This document shows positions 1 through 5,772 of a DNA stretch of 5,963 bases, piece after piece. Under the pieces are notes generated by a model. The model was not told where the DNA came from and did not search any database. It worked only from the letters and a program-made list of their open reading frames with translations. Origin of the DNA: Kordiimonadaceae bacterium (lineage in GTDB: Bacteria; Pseudomonadota; Alphaproteobacteria; Sphingomonadales; Emcibacteraceae); NCBI GenBank assembly GCA_018699075.1, contig JABIPV010000058.1, forward strand, positions 1 to 5,963, in the 5' to 3' direction. Within the stretch, counting starts at the first letter, position 1; every line of letters starts with the position of its first letter. A program made the position numbers and the translations under genes.

Positions 1-19
1 AAAATTATAGAGAATATAA

Positions 20-358
20 AAAGTTGATATTGAAATTAATGGATCTGGTGATATTGAAATGGACGAAGTAACCGGAAATGACGTTGATATCGAAATTAAT
101 GGCTCCGGTAATGTGGATTTTGAAGGCGGCACCTGTGACAGGTTAGAAATCGAAGTTGACGGTTCAGGTGATGTTGATGCCAAAGATCTTGTTTGCAGAG
201 ATGTTGACGTTGATGTTTCGGGTTCAGGAAATAGCCGAGTACACGCCACAGAACGCTTAACGTTTGATAGTAATGGGTCCGGTAAAGTTGACGTTTTTGG
301 TAAACCTAAAGAAGTCATTGATAACACCAAACGCGACAGCAAAATTAGAATTCGTTAA
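20..358 (+). CDS. GIN-domain (DUF2807) protein, C-terminal part, 5' end missing
   Basis: This is the C-terminal part of a protein with the GIN / DUF2807 fold ('putative auto-transporter adhesin head GIN domain'), a beta-solenoid-like domain found in exported proteins of Gram-negative bacteria whose exact role is unclear. The visible chain shows five repeated turns with the motif (D/N)GSG(D/N/K) or VSGSGN, spaced 17-24 residues apart and separated by short beta-strand-like runs such as VDIEI and LEIEV. The end, with RVHATE and FGKPKEV, also fits the family. The first ATG is at 59, but the repeat pattern (KVDIEINGSGDIE) already runs from codon 20, and no start codon lies between 20 and 58. The ATG at 59 is therefore unlikely to be the true start. 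Stops at 8-10 and 17-19 block this frame further upstream. Frame 1 reads KIIENIK up to base 21 and would join smoothly if one A of the run 18-22 were removed. The family call is firm; the start is unknown. Confidence 0.8.
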   Translation, partial: KVDIEINGSGDIEMDEVTGNDVDIEINGSGNVDFEGGTCDRLEIEVDGSGDVDAKDLVCRDVDVDVSGSGNSRVHATERLTFDSNGSGKVDVFGKPKEVIDNTKRDSKIRIR

Positions 359-372
359 GATAATTCTATAAT
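345..372 (+). promoter_or_regulatory. possible promoter for the exported hydrolase
   Basis: A perfect sigma70 -10 hexamer, TATAAT, lies at 367-372, just after the stop codon of the GIN-domain gene. The best -35 candidate is a weak TTAGAA at 345-350, with a 16-nt spacer. Transcription would start near 379 and the message would carry the stem-loop at 388-414 in its leader. In AT-rich intergenic DNA a TATAAT can occur by chance, and the gene could also be read from upstream. Confidence 0.3.
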
Positions 373-387
373 CATCCCAGATTATGT

Positions 388-414
388 TTAGGCGGAATAA
401 GCGCAGCCGCCTAA
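388..414. repeat. 8-bp perfect inverted repeat, REP-like palindrome
   Basis: TTAGGCGG (388-395) and CCGCCTAA (407-414) are perfect reverse complements around an 11-nt loop, AATAAGCGCAG. No T-run follows on either strand, so it is not a standard intrinsic terminator. The text GGCGGAATAAGCGCAG resembles short palindromic elements (GGCGGAATAAGCG...CGCATTCCGCC type) that I recall being scattered between genes of many proteobacteria. Only one copy is present here, so the repeat nature is inferred. It lies over the extra codons that would be used if the hydrolase began at 384, which argues against that start. Confidence 0.5.
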
Positions 415-427
415 CACCAAAACTTAC

Positions 428-431
428 AGGA
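428..431 (+). promoter_or_regulatory. ribosome binding site that fixes the hydrolase start at 441
   Basis: AGGA sits 9 nt before the ATG at 441. The earlier in-frame ATG at 384 has no comparable site, would put an arginine/lysine-rich stretch in front of a clear signal peptide, and would run through the stem-loop. Confidence 0.65.
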
Positions 432-440
432 AAACATAAA

Positions 441-1253
441 ATGAAAATTAAAGTATTAATTTTAATGCTGGGAATTTTCTCGGCTTCAGCTCAAGCACAG
501 GAAGTTGTGAACGGTGTAGATTTTGACGCAGAATATTATGACAGCGGTAATGCGGATCAATATGGGATTATTGTCCTCACCGGCTCGGCTGGTGGTAAAG
601 CCAATGAAACTTCGGCAAATTTAGCTGCCTTGGGTTATAATGTGCTCGCCCTGAGTTATTTTGACCGGGACGGTTCTGCGATAGTTCCAAAGACCCTTGA
701 AATGATCCCGCTTGAATATTTAGAAGCGCCACGACGTTGGCTCGCGGCCAGAACCAAAGGCGTCGTCCTTTATGGCCTTTCCAAAGGTGCCGAGTTTGCC
801 TTAACCGCGGCAAGTTATGACGATGATTATATCGCCGTTATCGCTCTCGCGCCCAGTAAAGTTGTGTGGCAAGGAATACCAGAAGATTTTTCCACGGTGG
901 CAACTGCGCCTTCAAGTTGGAGCAGAAACGGCGAAGGACTAACATTCGTTCCTTACTTTAATAAAGAACAGCAGGCTAAAACCGGACTTGATAACCGTCA
1001 CCAGGCATCAATGACTAATGAAATGGCAGTTGAAAAAGCAACGATCAAAGTAGAAAATATTTCTGTTCCCATACTGCTTCTTTCAGGAGGGCAAGATAAA
1101 TCATGGCTGTCTGAAAAAATGGCCAATGATATTTGTGAACGTGCCGGACATAACTGCACACATATTAACTACCCAACTGGCGATCATCTGTTGAGCGAAT
1201 TTACGACAACTATGTTTTCAGAAGTCCGTAATTTTATACAAGCTGTGCGTTAA
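441..1253 (+). CDS. secreted alpha/beta hydrolase, BAAT C-terminal-like
   Basis: A 270-residue alpha/beta hydrolase that resembles the C-terminal catalytic domain of acyl-CoA thioesterase / bile acid-CoA:amino acid N-acyltransferase proteins (BAAT_C) and, more loosely, dienelactone hydrolases. Residues 1-20 form a Sec signal peptide with a likely cut after AQAQ, so the enzyme should act in the periplasm or outside. The nucleophile elbow is YGLSKGAE, with Ser114. Asp219 in SGGQDKSW and His249 in GDHLL complete a plausible catalytic triad. The early strand IIVLTGSAGG (43-52) would build the oxyanion region. It lacks the N-terminal domain of full-length BAAT/ACOT proteins, as many bacterial relatives do. 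An acyl-CoA substrate is unlikely outside the cytoplasm, so an ester or amide is more probable, but the substrate is not readable. It follows the GIN-domain gene by 82 nt in the same direction and faces the aminotransferase gene. Confidence 0.8.
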   Translation: MKIKVLILMLGIFSASAQAQEVVNGVDFDAEYYDSGNADQYGIIVLTGSAGGKANETSANLAALGYNVLALSYFDRDGSAIVPKTLEMIPLEYLEAPRRWLAARTKGVVLYGLSKGAEFALTAASYDDDYIAVIALAPSKVVWQGIPEDFSTVATAPSSWSRNGEGLTFVPYFNKEQQAKTGLDNRHQASMTNEMAVEKATIKVENISVPILLLSGGQDKSWLSEKMANDICERAGHNCTHINYPTGDHLLSEFTTTMFSEVRNFIQAVR

Positions 1254-1358
1254 TAGGCCAGACACTAGAAATTACTATTTTTACTTTTCAATCATCATTT
1301 TATTGCCATCAATAGCAGTGATTTCTTCATTAAGACCAAAGATTTAACTTAATATTCT

Positions 1359-2711
1359 TTACCAGATTAACATTTTTGCTGCTCTGCTAAGATTGTTTAA
1401 TGCGAGTGTCAAATGTTCTCGCGAAACAGCAATGTTCATACGTAAATACCCTTCACCTCCGATACCATAATTAATTCCGGGGTCTAGCTGGACACCCGCA
1501 TTTTCGATAAGCCAATCGCTCATCAGGTTTTCCGGATTGGAAATATCTTTATTTCTTGTTTGGCTTTCATTCTGAATAATTTTCTGCATAAGCTCACTAC
1601 ATTCTAACCATGCAAAATATGTACTTTCTGGTTTTGAAAACGTAACCCCGGGTAATTCACCTAGTTCGTTTACAAAACTTTCCAAATAAACAAAATTCTC
1701 TTCCACATATTTGTTCATTTTATTCATCCAATCTTCACCCTTGCGATATGCGGTTTCCGTAGCGACTATGCCAAATGTATTAACTTCATCATGGTGTCCG
1801 CCATTTTGCATCACAGCATTTATTAAATCTACATTTTTAGAATAGAAGTATGAAACTTTTAGCATAGGCTGGTTGAATACTTTCGCTGAGGATGTAAAAG
1901 TAATACTGGAGTTCGCATATTTTTCTCCAATGGAAGCATATGGTGTGTATTTTTTCCCAGCGCGTACAACGTCGGCCCAAATTTCATCGGAAAAGACTGT
2001 AATCCCGTTTCTTATACAAACGTCACCTAATTTTCTTAGTTCGTTAACAGTCCAGCATTCACCAGTGGGGTTATTGGGATTACAGAGTATTAAGCACTTG
2101 GTATTACTATCAATCCTTTTCTCTAGGTCAACCAGATCCATTTCCCATCTTCCACTTATATTTTTCATAGGGCTCATTTCAATCCCCATTCTAACCCTTT
2201 CGATTTCGTGCATAAAGCCGCTATAAGTTGGGGTCATAACTAGAACTTTTCCACCGGTCGGGTTTAGTGCTCTGAGAGCTGGGCCAATTGCATCTGTTAC
2301 TCCAGGTGAGTTTCTAATCCATTCTTTTTTAAGAATTAACTTATGTTGGTTTCTTTGCCAATCTATGATTGACTGATAAAATTCATCACTTGGTGTTTCA
2401 TAGCCAAATCCTTCATATTGAAGACGTTCCATTAATGCTTGTGTAACTGCTGGCATTTGTTTGAAATCCATATCGGCAATTGTCATAGGAACTTTTATTT
2501 TGTCTTTACCATATTTTTCAATAGCCCCGTCCCATTTCATGCTGTTAACGCCAATACGGTTAAAAACTTTGTCGAAACCATAATCGTTTCTATCGTTATC
2601 TTGAGTTTCTGCAGAGGCAATAGTTTCTACTGAACCGACCGCTGTGATCAACGAAGTAGCAGCCGCATTTTTTAAAAATACTCTTCGGGTACGGTTATTA
2701 ATTTTCTTCAT
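1359..2711 (-). CDS. Tat-exported PLP-dependent aminotransferase, MalY/PatB-like
   Basis: A 450-residue fold-type I PLP enzyme, closest by eye to the MalY/PatB C-S lyase (cystathionine beta-lyase-like) branch of class I/II aminotransferases. Family marks are MTIADMDF (76-83), GFGYETP (101-107), NSPGVTDAI (134-142), CNPNNPTGECW (210-220), SDEIWADV (241-248), the Schiff-base lysine Lys277 in SSAKVFN, and the carboxylate-binding arginine in YLRMNIA (Arg424). The N-terminus carries a twin-arginine motif, TRRVFLK (8-14), a mildly hydrophobic stretch and a likely cut after ASA at 34, so the enzyme should be exported folded with its cofactor. Residues about 371-396 are longer and more polar than usual for MalY proteins. 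The ATG has AAAGGA 6 nt upstream (2718-2723). The 145-nt gap to the GNAT gene could hold its own promoter. A beta-lyase or an aminotransferase activity are both possible. Confidence 0.85.
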   Translation of the reverse strand: MKKINNRTRRVFLKNAAATSLITAVGSVETIASAETQDNDRNDYGFDKVFNRIGVNSMKWDGAIEKYGKDKIKVPMTIADMDFKQMPAVTQALMERLQYEGFGYETPSDEFYQSIIDWQRNQHKLILKKEWIRNSPGVTDAIGPALRALNPTGGKVLVMTPTYSGFMHEIERVRMGIEMSPMKNISGRWEMDLVDLEKRIDSNTKCLILCNPNNPTGECWTVNELRKLGDVCIRNGITVFSDEIWADVVRAGKKYTPYASIGEKYANSSITFTSSAKVFNQPMLKVSYFYSKNVDLINAVMQNGGHHDEVNTFGIVATETAYRKGEDWMNKMNKYVEENFVYLESFVNELGELPGVTFSKPESTYFAWLECSELMQKIIQNESQTRNKDISNPENLMSDWLIENAGVQLDPGINYGIGGEGYLRMNIAVSREHLTLALNNLSRAAKMLIW

Positions 2712-2856
2712 TGTATATCCTTTCGTTTTAAATCTTTACGTTGACGTTTCCAGTTACATATTTGCGGTGTTACAAATTCAAGTTACGAAAATTTGACTAA
2801 TAACGGCAGTATCGGTGTAGTTACATAGAGTGTCTGCTATGATCCAAAGGGAACGG

Positions 2857-3441
2857 TCAGTGTTTTTTAGCCCCTCTGATCATTGGTGTTACTATTGCCT
2901 GTCCACCCAATTCTAGACGGTCCATCACATCAAACCCACATTTTTGATAAAGGGTAATATTCTCTGGATTTGAAGATTCTAAATATACAGGAAGGCCTCG
3001 CCTATCAATTTCATGTAACATATGGCTCATTAATTCCATTCCATAACCGTGACGTTGAAAATTTGGATCAACTCCAATCATCGGTAAATACCAGCAAGCC
3101 TCTTTTGGATGATAAGAACTGAGTGTATCAAGTAATCCTAATATTTCGTCAACGCGTTCACCCGGGCAGGTGTTTACGATAATGTCAATTAATGTATCTT
3201 CATCTTGTTCTTTATTGGGGCCTAACCAAGCGGCAACTCCGGCGAAATTGTCCTTTGTCCAAGCTGTCTGATTAATTACCGCATTTCCACAATATGAATC
3301 TGCAAATGTCTTAAAATGATTAAGAAATTGCGAGGATTCTGGCCACATGTACCGTATCGTCGGGTCGGCAACGAAGGCTGTAAGCAAACAATTGAGAAAT
3401 TTATCATTCTCAATTGATGAAACTAATCTAAGGGTTTTCAT
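2857..3441 (-). CDS. GNAT family N-acetyltransferase
   Basis: A 194-residue single-domain GNAT acyltransferase that would move an acetyl (or other acyl) group from CoA to an amine; the substrate is not readable. The acetyl-CoA binding motif A is WYLPMIGVDPNFQRHGYG (117-134), with the QRHGYG pyrophosphate loop at 129-134. Motif B follows as VYLESSNPENITLYQKCGF (152-170), with Tyr165 at the usual general-acid position. The form HWYL-iGVDP...YLESSN is typical of a soluble GNAT subgroup seen in bacteria and fungi. I choose the ATG at 3441, not the in-frame ATG at 3459, because GGGGAT lies 7 nt upstream and only one base separates it from the TAA of the desaturase gene. That spacing points to translational coupling and shared regulation with the two membrane enzymes upstream. 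Confidence 0.85.
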   Translation of the reverse strand: MKTLRLVSSIENDKFLNCLLTAFVADPTIRYMWPESSQFLNHFKTFADSYCGNAVINQTAWTKDNFAGVAAWLGPNKEQDEDTLIDIIVNTCPGERVDEILGLLDTLSSYHPKEACWYLPMIGVDPNFQRHGYGMELMSHMLHEIDRRGLPVYLESSNPENITLYQKCGFDVMDRLELGGQAIVTPMIRGAKKH

Positions 3442-3442
3442 T

Positions 3443-4222
3443 TTATATCCCCGCTTCATTGCTTATGATGGTCTTTTTAGTGTCATCCTTTTGATCCCGG
3501 GTAACATCTCTAAAAATCAACATTTCTGGAATACGAGTAGACGCACCATTATAAAACCCGGCTTCCGGATATTCTCCCGATTTAGGGTTGCGAAATGTAC
3601 CGAAAATAATATCCATCAATGGAAGGTCAGCATAATTATATGCATGTAACCCACGTTGATGATGAATAGAATGGCTCTCAGGCCTTTGGATAAAATAACC
3701 TATCCATTGTGGCGTATTAATATTCACATGCTGAAACATTGCGGCAAAGCCACCGAAAGCAATTCCAATTAAGCCAGCTTCGAGGGAAAGACCGAGGAGC
3801 GGGAAAAACACGAAACTCAATATCAACGTAAAACTAAAAACGTCGAGAGGGTGTTGATAATATGCAGAAAAACTATCAATTCCCTCTGCACTATGGTGCA
3901 TTTGATGAAATTTAAAAAATAACCCATCAAAAGTGTGAACAGTACGATGATACCAATAATGGAAGAAGTTATAGGTAATTATTCCGAGTAACGCGCCAAG
4001 TGGAACTGGCAAATCGCTATTATCAAAAAGTGCAATGCCCGAAAATATTCCCTCTAAAGCGGTGCCAATAAATATGGAAATTATCAAAACAGATATTGTT
4101 ACCATTATTCCACGAAGTTTCCAATATTTTGGCGTTCTATATTTTCTCGCGCCCTGAATGGTATCGATAATCATAAAAATTGGAATTATTGCTATTCCAA
4201 ACCAAGTTAAAAATTCTATCAT
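3443..4222 (-). CDS. sterol desaturase / fatty acid hydroxylase superfamily membrane protein
   Basis: A 259-residue integral membrane di-iron oxygenase of the fatty acid hydroxylase superfamily (sterol desaturase family). The three histidine boxes that bind the metals are all present: HYWYHRTVH (His88, 92, 96), HQMHH (His106, 109, 110) and HSIHH (His184, 187, 188), the last followed by HAYNYADLPLMDIIFGTF, a conserved tail of the family. Further conserved histidines are His124 (YYQHPLD) and His165 (FQHVNI). Hydrophobic segments lie at about 3-20, 38-62, 73-90, 128-163. Members hydroxylate or desaturate sterols, carotenoids, fatty acyl chains, alkylglycerols or ornithine-lipid head groups; which applies here cannot be told. 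AAGGA stands 9 nt before the ATG. It lies 78 nt after the DUF1624 gene and is directly coupled to the GNAT gene, so a lipid- or membrane-related role for the whole cluster is likely. Confidence 0.9.
   Translation of the reverse strand: MIEFLTWFGIAIIPIFMIIDTIQGARKYRTPKYWKLRGIMVTISVLIISIFIGTALEGIFSGIALFDNSDLPVPLGALLGIITYNFFHYWYHRTVHTFDGLFFKFHQMHHSAEGIDSFSAYYQHPLDVFSFTLILSFVFFPLLGLSLEAGLIGIAFGGFAAMFQHVNINTPQWIGYFIQRPESHSIHHQRGLHAYNYADLPLMDIIFGTFRNPKSGEYPEAGFYNGASTRIPEMLIFRDVTRDQKDDTKKTIISNEAGI
3447..3452 (-). promoter_or_regulatory. ribosome binding site that fixes the GNAT start at 3441
   Basis: GGGGAT (minus strand) lies 7 nt before the ATG at 3441 and within the last codons of the desaturase gene. 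The alternative ATG at 3459 would overlap that gene by 17 nt and has no good site in front. Confidence 0.6.
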
Positions 4223-4243
4223 TTCTTTATTCCTTTTCTATAG

Positions 4244-4266
4244 TCCGGCATTAGTTAAAAGCCGGG
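4244..4266. other. small stem-loop in the DUF1624-desaturase gap
   Basis: CCGGC (4245-4249) and GCCGG (4261-4265) can pair around an 11-nt loop, with one more G-U pair outside. No T-run follows on the minus strand, so it does not look like a full terminator. It could mark an mRNA processing or stability point inside the operon, or be chance. Confidence 0.25.
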
Positions 4267-4300
4267 AAGTATGTTAATTAAAATGTGTTGTTAAAAGCGG

Positions 4301-5545
4301 TTACAGGTAACTTAACCACCAGTTCTTTCTAGTTGCTTTGACCTTTGCCATCCATTTACAAAATGGATAAAGCATGGCCACAACTACCCCCCAAATAAGG
4401 TAGACACCTACTAATCCTGTTCCGTATCCTTCGGGGTAAAAAATAAATATGTGCATTAATTGATTGGCTTCAAAACCTTGCACCATTCCAAATAAAACAC
4501 TTAACAAATGGATCAAATAGAAATGCGCTACATAGAAGGCAAATGGTACCCGGCCAAACATCACTAATGTTTCCTTAAGCCAACCATTTATTTTATTTGC
4601 ATGGGCACAGATTATGGCCATAGGACCAATTGTGGCGAGAAAATATAAAAGGCTTAGCGGATATTTGCTGACGTTCATGAAATCAAAAAACGTTGAAAGC
4701 GGCCCAGAAGAATGAATTTCCCATGGGTTTGGATCACCGTAAATACCGAAATACCTCAGCAGTACAAAAATGGATATTAATGTCACGCCAATTGTTATTA
4801 AAAGAGCATCTCTGGCCACTGCCGGCTTGCTAAATATAAATGAAGTTCCATAACCAAGCAGCATAATCCCGGCACAGGGTAAAAGTGGGTAAACGACTTC
4901 CACAAAAAAGGGGCCAATAACCACGGTTCCTTGCGAATGTAAAAATGCCCAAAATATGTCATTCCCCTCTAGTGAGGAGGCAACAGGCCAAATTGGATCA
5001 AGCATGTTGTGACCCGCTACAATTGCGGCTCCTAAATAAAGACAAAACCTTGGCCCTAAAAATTGGACGCATGCAAGGATCATCATACTAACGCCAATTG
5101 CCCAAATGACTTGTAATATGATCAAGGATGAACCGCCCATGGCGGCCTCACCGAAAGGTGCAAATGTCCACGCCGTTGAAATTATCGCTACTTCCACAAA
5201 AACAAGCCATAAACCACGCTTAAAAACAAATGCGCCGATATCCTTTGCAGATTTTCGTTCAGCCATTAACCCCACGGATGTCCCCGCAAGAAATATAAAT
5301 ACTGGCGCGCAGAAATGAGTGATCCAGCGTGTAATATAAAGACCTACACTGACATCTGGATCAGCCATTGGATACTCCACGCCCCCCACCAAGAAGAAAT
5401 CCCGCACATGGTCAAGTGCCATTATGATGATCACTAAACCACGAAGCATATCAATATTAGATAACCTATGGGATGAAGCGGCCGGTAAAGGGACGGTGTC
5501 CACGTATAAAGACCTGCTGTTATTGTCTATTAAAAGCCTGTTCAT
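4301..5545 (-). CDS. DUF1624 / HGSNAT-like membrane acyltransferase family protein
   Basis: A 414-residue polytopic inner-membrane protein of the DUF1624 family, related to the catalytic part of heparan-alpha-glucosaminide N-acetyltransferase and to other membrane acyltransferases of the YeiB/OpgC-like group. The family signature is near the N-terminus: RLSNIDMLRGLVIIIMALDHVRDFF (27-51), where His46 is the candidate catalytic residue, followed by THFCAPVFIFLAGTSVGL (76-93). About ten hydrophobic helices can be read, near 31-50, 74-93, 107-127, 140-160, 164-180, 212-234, 247-265, 296-314, 328-352 and 375-396. Members are thought to carry acyl groups across the membrane to an acceptor on the outer side; the acceptor is unknown here. 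The start at 5545 has only a weak AAGAG site, but no other ATG precedes the signature. It is the first gene of the minus-strand cluster and is divergent from the TetR gene, 227 nt between start codons. Confidence 0.88.
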   Translation of the reverse strand: MNRLLIDNNSRSLYVDTVPLPAASSHRLSNIDMLRGLVIIIMALDHVRDFFLVGGVEYPMADPDVSVGLYITRWITHFCAPVFIFLAGTSVGLMAERKSAKDIGAFVFKRGLWLVFVEVAIISTAWTFAPFGEAAMGGSSLIILQVIWAIGVSMMILACVQFLGPRFCLYLGAAIVAGHNMLDPIWPVASSLEGNDIFWAFLHSQGTVVIGPFFVEVVYPLLPCAGIMLLGYGTSFIFSKPAVARDALLITIGVTLISIFVLLRYFGIYGDPNPWEIHSSGPLSTFFDFMNVSKYPLSLLYFLATIGPMAIICAHANKINGWLKETLVMFGRVPFAFYVAHFYLIHLLSVLFGMVQGFEANQLMHIFIFYPEGYGTGLVGVYLIWGVVVAMLYPFCKWMAKVKATRKNWWLSYL

Positions 5546-5648
5546 AATTACTGCTCTTTATCTATTATGTTTTTGTTCAATCATCTAAAAAATGAACGCC
5601 AAAAATACATAGAGCTACAATTTCAAACTAGTAAGCTTGAGGTTGGTT

Positions 5649-5676
5649 TTTAAAAATAAAGTTAAGTTACTGTAAA
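5649..5676 (-). promoter_or_regulatory. possible promoter for the minus-strand operon
   Basis: On the minus strand TTTACA (5676-5671) is followed after 16 nt by TTTAAA (5654-5649). The -35 is good and the -10 is poor. The leader to the ATG at 5545 would be about 100 nt. The -35 overlaps the 9-bp palindrome TTACTGTAA, which shares a half-site with the operator in front of the TetR gene. Other AT-rich hexamers in this gap could serve instead. Confidence 0.25.
5667..5675. promoter_or_regulatory. possible second TetR binding site
   Basis: TTACTGTAA is a 9-bp palindrome around a central T. It contains TACTGT (5668-5673), identical to the left arm of the operator at 5745-5760, but has no second arm at the same spacing. 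It covers a candidate -35 box of the divergent operon. It may be a weaker site, or chance. Confidence 0.25.
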
Positions 5677-5720
5677 TAATAATAAACATAGACTTTGTGA
5701 GTTTGCCGAATAGCAGTATA

Positions 5721-5748
5721 TTTACATCGAATTTAAAAATACTATACT
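5721..5748 (+). promoter_or_regulatory. promoter of the TetR-family gene
   Basis: A -35 box TTTACA (5721-5726) and a -10 box TATACT (5743-5748) are separated by 16 nt and give the best sigma70-type promoter in the window. Transcription would begin near 5755, about 18 nt before the start codon. The -10 overlaps the operator palindrome, as expected for autorepression. Confidence 0.6.
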
Positions 5749-5760
5749 GTTGGTACAGTA
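5745..5760. promoter_or_regulatory. TetR-type operator overlapping the -10 box
   Basis: TACTGT (5745-5750) and ACAGTA (5755-5760) are perfect reverse complements around TGGT. The 16-bp site covers part of the -10 box and the expected transcription start of the TetR gene. Short palindromes at this place are the usual binding sites of autoregulated TetR-family repressors. Binding by this very protein is inferred from position. Confidence 0.55.
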
Positions 5761-5761
5761 A

Positions 5762-5766
5762 AAGGA
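5762..5766 (+). promoter_or_regulatory. ribosome binding site of the TetR-family gene
   Basis: AAGGA lies 6 nt before the ATG at 5773 and supports that start. Confidence 0.6.
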
Positions 5767-5772
5767 TCGACA

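Noticed and set aside
386..415. Integron attC site, because GCCTAAC fits RYYYAAC
   Set aside because: The arms lie in the wrong order (GTTTAGGC first, GCCTAAC last), so the two core sites face outward and no cassette structure or integrase is seen.
384..440. Start of the hydrolase at the ATG at 384
   Set aside because: It gives a basic stretch before a clear signal peptide, runs through the stem-loop, and has no ribosome binding site; 441 has AGGA at 9 nt.
577..813. Open frame of 78 codons on the minus strand
   Set aside because: It is opposite the nucleophile region of the hydrolase and shows no family features.
1873..2226. Open frame of 117 codons on the plus strand
   Set aside because: It lies wholly within the aminotransferase gene on the other strand, has no recognisable motif and is a shadow.
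2841..2876. Plus-strand terminator TGATC...GGTCA followed by six Ts
   Set aside because: The stem is five pairs with a G-U, and no plus-strand gene ends near it; the T-run is partly the end of the GNAT coding sequence.
3442..3459. Start of the GNAT protein at the ATG at 3459
   Set aside because: It overlaps the desaturase gene and lacks a good ribosome binding site, while 3441 has GGGGAT at 7 nt and sits 1 nt after the stop.
3347..3649. Open frame of 100 codons on the plus strand
   Set aside because: It is opposite the junction of the GNAT and desaturase genes, both of which are supported by motifs.
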